DNA from: an uncultured Candidatus Pelagibacter sp.
Lineage (GTDB): Bacteria > Pseudomonadota > Alphaproteobacteria > Pelagibacterales > Pelagibacteraceae
Reading direction: 5' to 3'
Assembly (NCBI GenBank): GCA_905612435.1
Contig: CAJQRZ010000046.1
Location: 1 to 59,399, forward strand
DNA length: 59,399 nucleotides
This document shows positions 45,829 to 57,628 of the stretch, piece after piece. Position 1 is the first letter of the stretch. Every line of letters begins with the position of its first letter. The notes below the pieces were generated by a model. That model ran no database searches. It was not told the DNA's origin and worked only from the letters and a program-made list of their open reading frames with translations. The position numbers were made by a program, and so were the translations under genes.

Positions 45829-47245
45829 AATAAATAAAATTAAAAGAGTATTAATAATATTATTTGTAATTAGTTTTACATCTCAAGTTTTTGCAAAAGA
45901 TGTTCCAGCATCATTTGCAGACTTAGCTGAAAGATTAATACCATCAGTTGTAAATATCTCAACAACAACAACTGTTGTTACAAATACAAATCCATTTCCA
46001 GGATTTCAATTCCCTCCAGGATCTCCTTTTGAAGATATGTTTAAGGAATTTGGAACACCACAAAAAAGAAAATCAATGGCTTTGGGATCAGGGTTTATAA
46101 TTGATGAAAGTGGAATTGTAATTACTAATAACCATGTTATTCAAGATTCAGAAGATATTATAGTAAGAGACAGTGAAGGTAAGGAGTATAAAGCTAAAAT
46201 AATAGGAGCCGATCCATTATCTGATATTGCAGTTCTTCAAATAGATTCAAAAGAAAAATTTAATCCAGTTAAGTTTGGAGATTCGGATAAAGCAAGAATT
46301 GGTGATTGGGTAATAGCAATTGGTAATCCATTTGGTTTAGGTGGAACGGTAACCTCAGGTATTATTTCAGCTAGGAACAGATCAATTGGACTTTCAAGAT
46401 ATGAAGATTACATTCAAACTGATGCTTCAATCAATTCAGGAAACTCTGGTGGACCTTTATTTGATATGAAAGGGGATGTAATAGGTATTAATACAGCAAT
46501 TTTAGGCAAAGGTGGATCAATTGGCATAGGTTTTTCAATCCCATCAAATAGTGCAAAAAAAGTTGTTGATCAACTTATAGAATTTGGTGAAACAAAAAGA
46601 GGATGGCTAGGAGTTAGAATTCAAGTTGTTTCAGAAGAAATTGCTGAAGTAGAAAAATTAGGTGAACCAAGAGGTGCACTTGTTGCAAGTGTTGCAGAAA
46701 AAAGCCCTTCAGAAAAAGCAGGAATAAAAGCAGGAGACATAATACTAGAATTTAATAATACCAAAATTAAAGAAATGAAAGAATTACCAAAAATTGTTGC
46801 ACAAACAGAAGTTGGTAAAACAGTTAATGTTAAAATTTGGAGAAATAGAAAAGAGATTATTAAAAAAATTAAACTAGGAAGATTAGAAACATCAGAAGAT
46901 TTTAAAGATGATGGTAAAAAAACTGAAAAAATAAAAGAACCGGAAATCACAGAAATTAAATCTTTAAAAATTAAAGTAAAAATATTAACTAAAAAAGATA
47001 TTACAGACAGAAAAATTCCAAATCAAACAACAGGGTTAGTAATAACGAGCATTGATACTGATAGTCCAATAAATTATTTAAAAGTTAACGACATAATTAT
47101 TGAGGCTCAAAAGAAAAAGCTTAGATCGGCAAAAGATTTAGAAGCTATTGTTGAGTCAGTTCTAAATTCTTCTGAGAAAACAATTCTTATTGTTATTTAC
47201 AATAATCAAAATCAAAGAAGATATATTGGTGTTAAACTAGATTAA
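45815..47245 (+). CDS. degP: Do/DegP-family periplasmic serine protease
   Basis: 476 residues with a signal peptide (hydrophobic about 10-26, cleavage near VFA). The trypsin-like domain has the triad H107 (TNNHVI), D137 (LSDIAVL) and S211 (NSGNSGGPL). Two PDZ domains follow (about 265-355 and 385-475), of which the second is divergent. It degrades or holds misfolded periplasmic proteins. It is the fourth gene of the hflKC operon and its ATG lies inside the DUF2065 gene. Could equally be named degQ. Confidence 0.93.
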   Translation: MLKVRINKIKRVLIILFVISFTSQVFAKDVPASFADLAERLIPSVVNISTTTTVVTNTNPFPGFQFPPGSPFEDMFKEFGTPQKRKSMALGSGFIIDESGIVITNNHVIQDSEDIIVRDSEGKEYKAKIIGADPLSDIAVLQIDSKEKFNPVKFGDSDKARIGDWVIAIGNPFGLGGTVTSGIISARNRSIGLSRYEDYIQTDASINSGNSGGPLFDMKGDVIGINTAILGKGGSIGIGFSIPSNSAKKVVDQLIEFGETKRGWLGVRIQVVSEEIAEVEKLGEPRGALVASVAEKSPSEKAGIKAGDIILEFNNTKIKEMKELPKIVAQTEVGKTVNVKIWRNRKEIIKKIKLGRLETSEDFKDDGKKTEKIKEPEITEIKSLKIKVKILTKKDITDRKIPNQTTGLVITSIDTDSPINYLKVNDIIIEAQKKKLRSAKDLEAIVESVLNSSEKTILIVIYNNQNQRRYIGVKLD

Positions 47246-47247
47246 AA

Positions 47248-48162
47248 ATGGGCATTCAGTCCAAGATCATTTTAATTTTTGGCCCTACAGCATCTGGAAA
47301 ATCAGATTTTGCAGTTAAAATTGCTAAAAAAATTAATGGAGAAGTTATTAATGCAGACAGTATGCAGGTATATAAAGAATTAGAAATTCTAACTGCCAGA
47401 CCTAACAACAAGGAACAAAAAAATATAAAACATCATTTATATGGAATGGTTGATGTAAACAAAAATTTTTCGACTGGTCAATGGCTGAAACTTGTTATTA
47501 AAAAAATAAAAGAAGTAAGACAAAGAAAAAAAACGCCTATTTTAGTTGGTGGTACAGGACTGTATTTTCAATCTCTAATTAATGGATTAGTCAAAATTCC
47601 AAATATTCCGCTTAAGATAAGAAAAAAAGTAAGATTAATGCAAAAAAAAGAAGGGCAAAATAATTTTTATAAAAAACTTTTAAAAATAGATAAAAAAATC
47701 AAAAATAAGTTTGACCCAAACGATACACAACGATCAATTAGAGCCTTTGAAATTAAGTTACACACAAAAATTTCAATGTATGATTGGTTAAATAAAACTA
47801 AACCCAAATTTAAAGAGAATGAATTTTTAAAATTATATGTTAATTTTAATAGAGAAGAATTAATTGAAAGAATATCTCTAAGAACAAGCAAAATGCTTGA
47901 GAGAGGAGCTATTCAAGAAATTAAAGGATTTATTAAGATAAAGATAAAAAAAGACAGTAGCGTCAATAAGGTAATAGGCATAAATGAATTAAAACAATAC
48001 ATAAAAAATGAAATGACTTTAGAGCAAGCCAAGGAGTTGATAGTCATTAGAACAAGACAATACGCCAAAAGACAAGCTACCTGGGCAAGAAGTAGGATGA
48101 TAAATTGGAATAAAGTTATGCCAAATGAAATTACCAGCCTGATAAAAAAAATAAATAAATAG
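47248..48162 (+). CDS. miaA: tRNA dimethylallyltransferase MiaA
   Basis: 304 residues. P-loop IFGPTASGKSDFAVKIAKK, then VINADSMQVYKELEILTARP, VGGTGLYFQSLINGL and RTRQYAKRQATWARSR, all MiaA marks. It adds a dimethylallyl group to A37 of tRNAs reading UNN codons, with DMAPP from the MEP route. It begins two bases after the degP stop, so probably cotranscribed with the hflKC-degP operon. Confidence 0.95.
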   Translation: MGIQSKIILIFGPTASGKSDFAVKIAKKINGEVINADSMQVYKELEILTARPNNKEQKNIKHHLYGMVDVNKNFSTGQWLKLVIKKIKEVRQRKKTPILVGGTGLYFQSLINGLVKIPNIPLKIRKKVRLMQKKEGQNNFYKKLLKIDKKIKNKFDPNDTQRSIRAFEIKLHTKISMYDWLNKTKPKFKENEFLKLYVNFNREELIERISLRTSKMLERGAIQEIKGFIKIKIKKDSSVNKVIGINELKQYIKNEMTLEQAKELIVIRTRQYAKRQATWARSRMINWNKVMPNEITSLIKKINK

Positions 48163-48208
48163 CCTCTTAAACTTGACCAATTAATATAAAGTCGAATAGA
48201 TTACCAAA

Positions 48209-49975
48209 ATGGGTAATTTATATTCAGGTGCAGAAATTGTGTTTAAGTCTCTAGAAGATCAAAAGGTAGAATATATTTTTGGTTATCCGGGTGGGGCTGT
48301 ACTCCCAATTTATGATGAATTAAAAAATCACCCAACTATAAAACATATTTTAGTACGACACGAGCAAGGTGCTGGACATGCTGCTGAAGGTTATGCAAGA
48401 TCATCTGGAAAGCCAGGTGTTGTATTGGTTACATCGGGACCAGGTGCAACAAATGTTGTCACAGCATTAACAGATGCTTATATGGATTCAGTGCCTTTAG
48501 TTTGTATTTCAGGACAAGTGCCAACCCACCTAATTGGAACAGATGCTTTTCAAGAATGTGATACAACTGGGATCACCAGACCATGCACAAAACATAATTG
48601 GCTGGTAAAAGACATAAATGACCTTCCAAGAATAATGCATGAAGCTTTTGAAGTTGCAACAACAGGAAGACCAGGGCCAGTATTAGTTGACATACCAAAA
48701 GATATTCAATTTGCAAAAGCAAAATATTCTAAACCTAATAAAAAAAATAAAATAAATAGAAAAGTACAAAATAAATTTAATCAAAAAGATTTAGATCAAT
48801 TAATTGATTTAATGAGCAAATCTTCTAAACCAGTTTTTTATACTGGTGGGGGTGTAATTAATTCAGGCCCTAAAGCCAGTGAGTTATTAAGAGAATTAGT
48901 TTTTTTAACTGGTTTTCCAATTACATCAACTTTACAGGGACTAGGAGCTTACCCTGGAGATGATAATCAATTTTTAGGAATGTTAGGAATGCACGGAACG
49001 TATGAAGCTAATAATGCAATGCATGATTGTGATTTACTAATAAATATTGGCGCAAGATTTGATGATCGTATCACAGGAAAAATTGACGAGTTTTCACCAA
49101 AATCAAAAAAAGTTCATATTGATATTGATCCTTCATCTATTAATAAAATTATAAAAGTTGATTTGCCTATAGTAGGCGATGTTGCCGAAGTAATTAGATC
49201 TACTATCAAAACTTTAAAAAAGAAAAATCTAAATTTGGATAAATCAAATAAAAAAAAAATTTCAAAATGGTGGCAACTAATTCAAAAATGGAGAGAAAAA
49301 AAATCTTTAAATTTTATTAATAGTGACACAATTATTAAACCACAGTATGCTGTACAAAGACTTTATGAGTTAACTAAAGATCAAGAAACTTATATAACAA
49401 CTGAAGTTGGACAACATCAAATGTGGGCTGCTCAGCATTATAAATTTAACAAACCCAATAGATGGATGACGTCTGGAGGACTCGGCACTATGGGTTATGG
49501 ATTGCCTGCAGCAGTAGGTGTTCAAGTTGCGCACCCAGGAAAATTAGTAATTGATATTGCTGGAGAAGCGTCAGTTTTAATGACCATGCAAGAGATTTCG
49601 ACTGCAATTCAATATAATTTACCAATTAAAATATTTATTTTGAACAATCAATATATGGGTATGGTTAGGCAATGGCAGGAGTTACTTCACCAAAAAAATT
49701 ATTCACAGAGTTATTCAGAGGCTTTGCCAGATTTTGTAAAATTAGCAGAAGCTTATGGTTGTGTCGGAATTAGAGCTAAATCACCAAATGAACTTGATGC
49801 AAAAATTGAAGAGATGATAAGTATAGATAAACCAGTAATTTTTGATTGTCTTGTTGATCAAGATGAAAATTGTTTTCCAATGATACCATCAGGAAAACCT
49901 CATAACCAAATGTTATTAGGGCCCAAAGATCAAGATGATAATAAGATTACAGGTAAAGGAAAGGCATTAGTTTAA
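48209..49975 (+). CDS. ilvB: Acetolactate synthase large subunit IlvB/IlvI
   Basis: 588 residues of the thiamine-diphosphate enzyme fold: YIFGYPGGAVLPIYDEL, the catalytic glutamate in VRHEQGAGHAAEGYA, TSGPGATNVVT, the FAD-binding middle domain (INIGARFDDRITGK) and the ThDP motif DIAGEASVLMTMQEISTAIQYNLPIKIFILNNQYMGM-type segment. It makes acetolactate or acetohydroxybutyrate for valine, leucine and isoleucine. The small subunit gene starts one base after its stop. Confidence 0.96.
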   Translation: MGNLYSGAEIVFKSLEDQKVEYIFGYPGGAVLPIYDELKNHPTIKHILVRHEQGAGHAAEGYARSSGKPGVVLVTSGPGATNVVTALTDAYMDSVPLVCISGQVPTHLIGTDAFQECDTTGITRPCTKHNWLVKDINDLPRIMHEAFEVATTGRPGPVLVDIPKDIQFAKAKYSKPNKKNKINRKVQNKFNQKDLDQLIDLMSKSSKPVFYTGGGVINSGPKASELLRELVFLTGFPITSTLQGLGAYPGDDNQFLGMLGMHGTYEANNAMHDCDLLINIGARFDDRITGKIDEFSPKSKKVHIDIDPSSINKIIKVDLPIVGDVAEVIRSTIKTLKKKNLNLDKSNKKKISKWWQLIQKWREKKSLNFINSDTIIKPQYAVQRLYELTKDQETYITTEVGQHQMWAAQHYKFNKPNRWMTSGGLGTMGYGLPAAVGVQVAHPGKLVIDIAGEASVLMTMQEISTAIQYNLPIKIFILNNQYMGMVRQWQELLHQKNYSQSYSEALPDFVKLAEAYGCVGIRAKSPNELDAKIEEMISIDKPVIFDCLVDQDENCFPMIPSGKPHNQMLLGPKDQDDNKITGKGKALV

Positions 49976-49976
49976 A

Positions 49977-50525
49977 ATGGTAAAACCTAAATCAGCATAT
50001 AGTACACCAAGCAAACTTGGAAAATTGGATACGCATATTTTTGTTATTTGGGTTGATAATGAAGCAGGCGTACTTGCTAGAATTGTTGGTCTTTTTTCGG
50101 GAAGAGGTTATAATATTGAGTCTTTAGCAGTAGCTGAAGTTGATCATAAAAAAAATCTTTCAAGGGTAACGATTGTAACTACAGGAACACCTCAGGTAAT
50201 AGAACAAATTACACTACAATTAAAAAAATTAGTCCCTGTTCACAAAGTAGCAAACTTAAAAAGAGAAGATAAAAAAGTAATATTTAAAGAAATGGCTTTG
50301 TTAAAAATTGTTGGAAATTTAGTGAAAATTAAGAAAGCTTTAAATGTCTGTAAAAAATATAATCCAGTTATATTAGATCAGACAAAAAAATCTGTTGTAA
50401 TTCAAATAACAGCTTTAAAAGGAGACATAGACAAAACTACAAAAAATTTAAAACCATTTGGTCTTGTAAGCGCCGCAAGAACAGGAGCGGTTGCAATGAC
50501 AAAAGGTGCAGAAATATTTAACTAA
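49977..50525 (+). CDS. ilvH: Acetolactate synthase small (regulatory) subunit IlvH/IlvN
   Basis: 182 residues. An ACT domain starts near residue 20 (HIFVIWVDNEAGVLARIVGLFSGRGYNIESLAV), and a C-terminal ALS_ss domain follows. It binds valine and sets feedback on IlvB. It follows ilvB by one base, and ilvC by 19. Confidence 0.94.
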   Translation: MVKPKSAYSTPSKLGKLDTHIFVIWVDNEAGVLARIVGLFSGRGYNIESLAVAEVDHKKNLSRVTIVTTGTPQVIEQITLQLKKLVPVHKVANLKREDKKVIFKEMALLKIVGNLVKIKKALNVCKKYNPVILDQTKKSVVIQITALKGDIDKTTKNLKPFGLVSAARTGAVAMTKGAEIFN

Positions 50526-50532
50526 TTATTAA

Positions 50533-51564
<1,032 letters not shown>

Positions 51565-51618
51565 TTTTTATTAAAAACCCAAAACCATTGAAATCATAGC
51601 CAAAATATAACAATTATT

Positions 51619-51646
51619 TTGCAATCTCTATTATAGATTGTATTAT
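51619..51646 (+). promoter_or_regulatory. Candidate promoter of leuA
   Basis: TTGCAA (51619-51624) and TATTAT (51641-51646) are spaced by 16 bases, 22 bases before the leuA ATG. The -10 lies in a tandem repeat: TATTATAGATT occurs at 51629-51639 and again at 51641-51651. The repeat may form an alternative -10 or an operator. Confidence 0.45.
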
Positions 51647-51667
51647 AGATTTTTAAAATTATTGGTT

Positions 51668-53236
51668 ATGGATGATAAAAATAGAGTTTTAATATTCGAT
51701 ACTACGATGCGGGATGGTGAACAGTCACCAGGTGCATCAATGAGTCTTGAAGAAAAAATTCAAATATCAAGAGTGTTTGATGAAATGGGAATCGATGTTA
51801 TTGAAGCTGGATTTCCAATAGCATCCCCAGGAGATTTTGAAGCTGTGACAGCAATAAGTAAAATTTTAAAAAATTCAATTCCATGTGGATTATCAAGAGC
51901 TAATAAAAAAGATATTGATGCATGTCACGAAGCATTAAAGACTGCCGCAAGATTTAGAATTCATACTTTTATTTCAACTAGCCCGCTTCATATGAAGTCC
52001 AAGTTAAACAAATCTCCAGAACAAGTTTTAGATGCAATCAAAGAAAGTGTAACTTATGCAAGAAATCTTACAGACGATGTTGAATGGTCTTGTGAAGATG
52101 GAACAAGAACTGATATGGATTTTATGTGTAAAATAGTTGAACTTGCAATTAGTAGTGGTGCAAAAACAATAAATATTCCTGATACAGTTGGTTATACAAT
52201 TCCATCAGAATTTACTAAAATTATTACAACACTAAAAAATAAAGTTCCAAATATTGATAAAGCTATTTTATCAGTACATTGCCATAATGATTTAGGATTA
52301 GCGGTTGCAAATTCTTTAGCAGGTGTTTCAGCGGGAGCAAGACAAGTTGAATGTACAATAAATGGAATTGGTGAAAGAGCAGGAAATGCTGCTCTTGAAG
52401 AAATTGTTATGGCAATTAAAACTAGAAATGATTTGATGCCTTACTCAACTGAAATTAAAACAGAATTATTAAGTAAAGCATCAAAAGTTGTTTCAAGTGC
52501 AACTTTTCCAGTTCAATTTAATAAAGCTATTGTTGGAAAGAATGCATTTGCTCACGAAGCAGGAATTCATCAAGATGGAATGCTTAAAAATAGAAACACA
52601 TATGAAATTATGACACCAGAAAGTGTAGGTGTTAAACAAACTTCTTTAGTGATGGGAAAACATTCTGGAAGACATGCATTTAAAGAAAAATTAAATGATC
52701 TTGGATACGTAGATGTTACAGATGATATTATTCAAACTGCCTTTGGTAAATTTAAAATTTTAGCTGACAAGAAAAAACATGTTTATGATGATGATATTTT
52801 AGCCTTAGTTGATGATAGTTTAATTACAGATAATCAGATAAATGCTATAAATTTAAAATCTTTAAAAGTTTTTGCGGGCACAGGTGAGCCGCAGAGAGCT
52901 GATATGACTTTAGATGTTTATGGTGAAGTTAAACAAACTACAGAAACAGGAGACGGACCTGTAGATGCTATTTTTAAATGTATAAAAGTTTTATATCCAC
53001 ATGATGTTAAACTTCAATTATATCAAGTGCATGCCGTAACAGAAGGAACAGATGCACAAGCAACCGTAAGTGTCCGAATTGAGGAAAATGGTAAAACTAC
53101 AGTAGGACAAGCAGCGGATACTGATACATTGGTGGCTTCAGCAAATGCTTATTTAAGTGCTTTAAACAAAATGATTATTAAAAGAGAAAAAACAGCGCCA
53201 ATGGAGAGTAAAACACAAAAAGTGAAAGGAATATAA
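51668..53236 (+). CDS. leuA: 2-isopropylmalate synthase LeuA
   Basis: 522 residues from the ATG at 51668 (a TTG at 51638 would add ten poor-fitting residues). The catalytic barrel begins LIFDTTMRDGEQSPGASM; metal ligands are in SVHCHNDLGLAVANS and the active-site region GIGERAGNAALEE. The C-terminal regulatory domain (about 395-515) includes LYQVHAVTEGTDAQA and ends typical of long LeuA. It condenses ketoisovalerate with acetyl-CoA. Single base before mreB; runs into an unrelated pathway. Confidence 0.96.
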   Translation: MDDKNRVLIFDTTMRDGEQSPGASMSLEEKIQISRVFDEMGIDVIEAGFPIASPGDFEAVTAISKILKNSIPCGLSRANKKDIDACHEALKTAARFRIHTFISTSPLHMKSKLNKSPEQVLDAIKESVTYARNLTDDVEWSCEDGTRTDMDFMCKIVELAISSGAKTINIPDTVGYTIPSEFTKIITTLKNKVPNIDKAILSVHCHNDLGLAVANSLAGVSAGARQVECTINGIGERAGNAALEEIVMAIKTRNDLMPYSTEIKTELLSKASKVVSSATFPVQFNKAIVGKNAFAHEAGIHQDGMLKNRNTYEIMTPESVGVKQTSLVMGKHSGRHAFKEKLNDLGYVDVTDDIIQTAFGKFKILADKKKHVYDDDILALVDDSLITDNQINAINLKSLKVFAGTGEPQRADMTLDVYGEVKQTTETGDGPVDAIFKCIKVLYPHDVKLQLYQVHAVTEGTDAQATVSVRIEENGKTTVGQAADTDTLVASANAYLSALNKMIIKREKTAPMESKTQKVKGI

Positions 53237-54271
<1,035 letters not shown>

Positions 54272-54276
54272 AAATA

Positions 54277-55146
54277 ATGGAAACAAGCAGAGACGATTTT
54301 GTAATTGCTGTTCGTTCAGTATTTTTAAAAAGAAATAACAAACAGCGCTTTTCTTTAATAGGGTTGATTTTTTTTTCAATTTTATTGTTAATTTTAGGAA
54401 GCTTTAATTATCCAATAATAAATTATACAAAAATTGTAATTAAAGAAATAGTTTATAGGGCGTCATTTATTGTTTCTGGACCAGAAAATTTTGTAAAAAA
54501 TAGCTATTCTAATATAGAGAGTCACTTTAAATTATATGACGAGAGTACTAATAATAAGAAAAAACTCCAAGAGCTTAAATCACAAAAATTAAAAAATGAC
54601 TTTATTTTATATGAAAATATAAGGTTAAAAAAAATAATAGATGTATATTTAATTGGATCTAAAGAAATAGTAGCAAAGGTTTTAATTGATAAACAAAGTC
54701 CATTTTTAAAGTCAGTTGTTTTAAGCAAAGGAAGTAAAAATAAAATTAAGTTAGGCATGGCAGTTTTAGATAATAATTATCTAGTTGGTAAGATAGTGGA
54801 AGTAAATTATCTAACATCAAGAGCTTTATTATTGTCAGATTTGAATAGCAAAATTCCTGTAAATATTGAACCAGGAGGTATTCAGTCAATATTATCTGGA
54901 ACAGGTTCAAACAATGGGATTATTCAATATTTTAAGGAAGATGAAGATATAGAAGATGGAAAAGTAATTTACACATCTGGTTCTGGTGGAATATTTAAAG
55001 AAGGAATCCCTATTGGAAAAATTTATAGCGAAGAGATTGAAATAACCAATGGTAAAAAAAATAATAATCAAAAAGTTGCTTTTTTTTCTAATTTTTCTCA
55101 GTTGAGATTTGTTAAAATCGTGTCGTTTTCAAAGGATATTAATTAA
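54277..55146 (+). CDS. mreC: MreC, rod-shape periplasmic scaffold
   Basis: 289 residues: short cytoplasmic part, one membrane helix (about 24-44), a coiled-coil (about 70-115, LQELKSQKLKNDFILYENIRLKK-like) and a beta domain with VLSKGSKNKIKLGMAVLDNNYLVGKI and SDLNSKIPV. It links MreB to PBP2. Five bases after mreB and immediately followed by mreD. Confidence 0.93.
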   Translation: METSRDDFVIAVRSVFLKRNNKQRFSLIGLIFFSILLLILGSFNYPIINYTKIVIKEIVYRASFIVSGPENFVKNSYSNIESHFKLYDESTNNKKKLQELKSQKLKNDFILYENIRLKKIIDVYLIGSKEIVAKVLIDKQSPFLKSVVLSKGSKNKIKLGMAVLDNNYLVGKIVEVNYLTSRALLLSDLNSKIPVNIEPGGIQSILSGTGSNNGIIQYFKEDEDIEDGKVIYTSGSGGIFKEGIPIGKIYSEEIEITNGKKNNNQKVAFFSNFSQLRFVKIVSFSKDIN

Positions 55147-55665
55147 ATGTTTGAATGGGAAAAAAAAACTATTTTAAAAAAAATAGTTATAAATATACCA
55201 ATTTTATTACTTTTGATTTCTGTTTTAAATGAATTTGATTTTAATTATCTTGAATTAAAAATTTTCTCTTTTAATTTTCCTTTCATTCTAATTTTTTATT
55301 GGAGTTTGAAAAAAAGTGAAGTTTTAGGTTATGGATATGTCTTTATTGCAGGTTTGATTAACGATGTTGTAGTAGGGTTTCCATTAGGTATAAGCAGTTT
55401 TTGCTACTTACTTATATGCGGTTTTGCATCATACTTAAGACATATAACTTTAAGACCAAATTTATTAAAAGATTGGATATTTTTCTTATTTACAATCTCA
55501 GTAATAAATTCACTAATGTATTCTTTGTTAGTTTTATTTTTTTCATTTGAATTAGATTACTATAAACTTTTATTGAATTTATTTTTCACCTTTTTACTAT
55601 ATGTTTTATTTGGATATTTTTTTGGTATATATCATAGGTTAGTTTTTGGTAGAATGAATGTTTAG
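55147..55665 (+). CDS. mreD: MreD, rod-shape membrane protein
   Basis: 172 residues, five to six hydrophobic helices, typical of MreD; FIAGLINDVVVGFPLGISSF is its most conserved part. Identified by that segment and position between mreC and mrdA. Overlaps mrdA by 8 bases. Confidence 0.9.
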   Translation: MFEWEKKTILKKIVINIPILLLLISVLNEFDFNYLELKIFSFNFPFILIFYWSLKKSEVLGYGYVFIAGLINDVVVGFPLGISSFCYLLICGFASYLRHITLRPNLLKDWIFFLFTISVINSLMYSLLVLFFSFELDYYKLLLNLFFTFLLYVLFGYFFGIYHRLVFGRMNV

Positions 55666-57628
55666 TAGCAATGACTCAGGTATAAAAAAATTAAATACAA
55701 TAAATAGAAGAATGTTTATTATTTCTGCAGCTAAAGTTACAGTTTTTACGGGGATTGTTGCAAGACTTTTTTCATTACAAATAAATGAAAATAAAAAATA
55801 TTTAACTCTATCAGATAAGAATCGTTTGAGAGAGTGGAGGTTAGCACCCGTAAGAGGTGAGTTTTTTGATTATTTTGACAATATAGTTGCAGGAAATTTA
55901 AAAGTGTACCAATTACATGTAGTTCCAGAACAGGTTGAAAATTTTAAAAATCTAATGACAAGACTTAAGAATATTTTGAATATAACTGACAAAGAGTTTT
56001 CAAGAATAATTAAAAAAAAAAATAATCAAAGAAATTGGGAAACTTTAATTGTTTCTGAAAACCTAAGTTGGGATCAATTTTCTAAAGTTAATCATTATTT
56101 GCATGAATTAGTAGGTGCTAAACCTGTTTTATCAGTTGTTAGAAGTTATCCGTATAAGGACAACTATGCACATATATTAGGATATGTTTCACAGGCTAGT
56201 GAAAGTGACCTATTAAATAGTGAGATAATTAAAAAAAATTATGTTCCAGGATTAAGAGTTGGAAAAAATGGTTTAGAAAAAAAATATGAGAATCTTTTAC
56301 TAGGTACAAATGGAGTGCAAAGATATGAAGTAAATGCCTCTGGTAAAAGAATTAAACAATTAGATTATATTGAAGGAGCAAAAGGACAGAATATTAAACT
56401 TACAATAGATACTGAGATTCAAAAATTATGTAATCAGCTTATGACTGGTAAGTCTGGATCAATAAGTGTAATGGATATTTATAATGGAGATATAGTTGCA
56501 ATGCATTCTTCCCCATCATTTGATCCAAATTTATTTTTATACGGAATAAGTCATGAAAAATGGAAATCAATTAGAAATAATCCACTTAAACCCTTACTTA
56601 ATAAAACAATTTCTGGTTTATATTCACCTGGCTCAACAATAAAACCAATCGTTGCTTTATCTGCTCTAGAAAATGATATTATCACCCCAAACTTTAAAGT
56701 TAGATGTACTGGTAAAATGGAAATGTATGGACAAACTTACCATTGCTGGAAGGAAAAAGGACATGGTGTATTAAACCTAAAGGGTGCAATTAAACGATCT
56801 TGTGACATATATTTCTATGAAGTAGCTAGAAAATTAGGTGTTGATAGACTCAGTATTACAGCATTAAAATTTGGATTAGGAACCAAAGTTTTAAAAAAAA
56901 CATATAGAGATGAAAAAAAAGGATTAATTCCAAATACAAAATGGAAAAGAAATACACTTGGCGAGGGATGGGTCTTAGGAGAAACATTGATTACTGGAAT
57001 AGGGCAGGGTTATATACAAACCACACCATTACAATTATGTTTAATGACCGCACAACTTGCAAATGGTGGTTACAAAATTTATCCTAAAATAATTGTAAAT
57101 GAAAATGATGAATCAATAGAAAGCATTAAATCTATAATTGTAAAAAATTTTAAAAATCATAAAGAATCTAAAAATAACTTATCAGGATCAAGTGATAATC
57201 TGTTGTGGTTTTCAAACCCAAAAAAACATGAACCACTATATAAAAATTCTGAAAATGTAAAGTTTGTTTTGAATGCTATGTTTGCATCTACAAATGAAGT
57301 TGGTGGAACTTCTTTTAGGTCACGTATAGATAATTCTAAATATCAATTTGCCGGAAAAACAGGCACAGCCCAAGTTAAAAGAATAACAAAAAAACAAAGA
57401 GAACTAGATTATAGAACAGATCAAATACCTTATGAAGATAGAGATCATGCTCTTTATATTGCATTTGGACCATATAAAAATCCACGCTATGCTGTTAGTA
57501 TAATTGTAGAGCATGGTGGATCAGGTAGTGCAACAGCAGCACCTATGGCAAATAAATTATTTAAACTAATTATTGATAGACACGAATTAAGAGAAAAAAT
57601 TAGAAAAAAAAGTTTAATATCAACATAA
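55658..57628 (+). CDS. mrdA: Penicillin-binding protein 2 (MrdA), peptidoglycan transpeptidase
   Basis: 656 residues: an N-terminal membrane helix (about 20-40), a pedestal domain (RNRLREWRLAPVRGEFFD-type start) and a transpeptidase domain with the SxxK nucleophile motif in SPGSTIKPIVAL, the SxN-like SCD motif (KRSCDIYFYEVA) and the KTG motif in FAGKTGTAQVKR. It cross-links cell wall during elongation with RodA, encoded next. Overlaps mreD; its TAA adjoins the rodA ATG. Confidence 0.96.
   Translation: MFSSNDSGIKKLNTINRRMFIISAAKVTVFTGIVARLFSLQINENKKYLTLSDKNRLREWRLAPVRGEFFDYFDNIVAGNLKVYQLHVVPEQVENFKNLMTRLKNILNITDKEFSRIIKKKNNQRNWETLIVSENLSWDQFSKVNHYLHELVGAKPVLSVVRSYPYKDNYAHILGYVSQASESDLLNSEIIKKNYVPGLRVGKNGLEKKYENLLLGTNGVQRYEVNASGKRIKQLDYIEGAKGQNIKLTIDTEIQKLCNQLMTGKSGSISVMDIYNGDIVAMHSSPSFDPNLFLYGISHEKWKSIRNNPLKPLLNKTISGLYSPGSTIKPIVALSALENDIITPNFKVRCTGKMEMYGQTYHCWKEKGHGVLNLKGAIKRSCDIYFYEVARKLGVDRLSITALKFGLGTKVLKKTYRDEKKGLIPNTKWKRNTLGEGWVLGETLITGIGQGYIQTTPLQLCLMTAQLANGGYKIYPKIIVNENDESIESIKSIIVKNFKNHKESKNNLSGSSDNLLWFSNPKKHEPLYKNSENVKFVLNAMFASTNEVGGTSFRSRIDNSKYQFAGKTGTAQVKRITKKQRELDYRTDQIPYEDRDHALYIAFGPYKNPRYAVSIIVEHGGSGSATAAPMANKLFKLIIDRHELREKIRKKSLIST

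Noticed and set aside
51638-51667. Earlier TTG start for leuA
   Set aside because: The added residues overlap the predicted -10 region and do not resemble LeuA starts.
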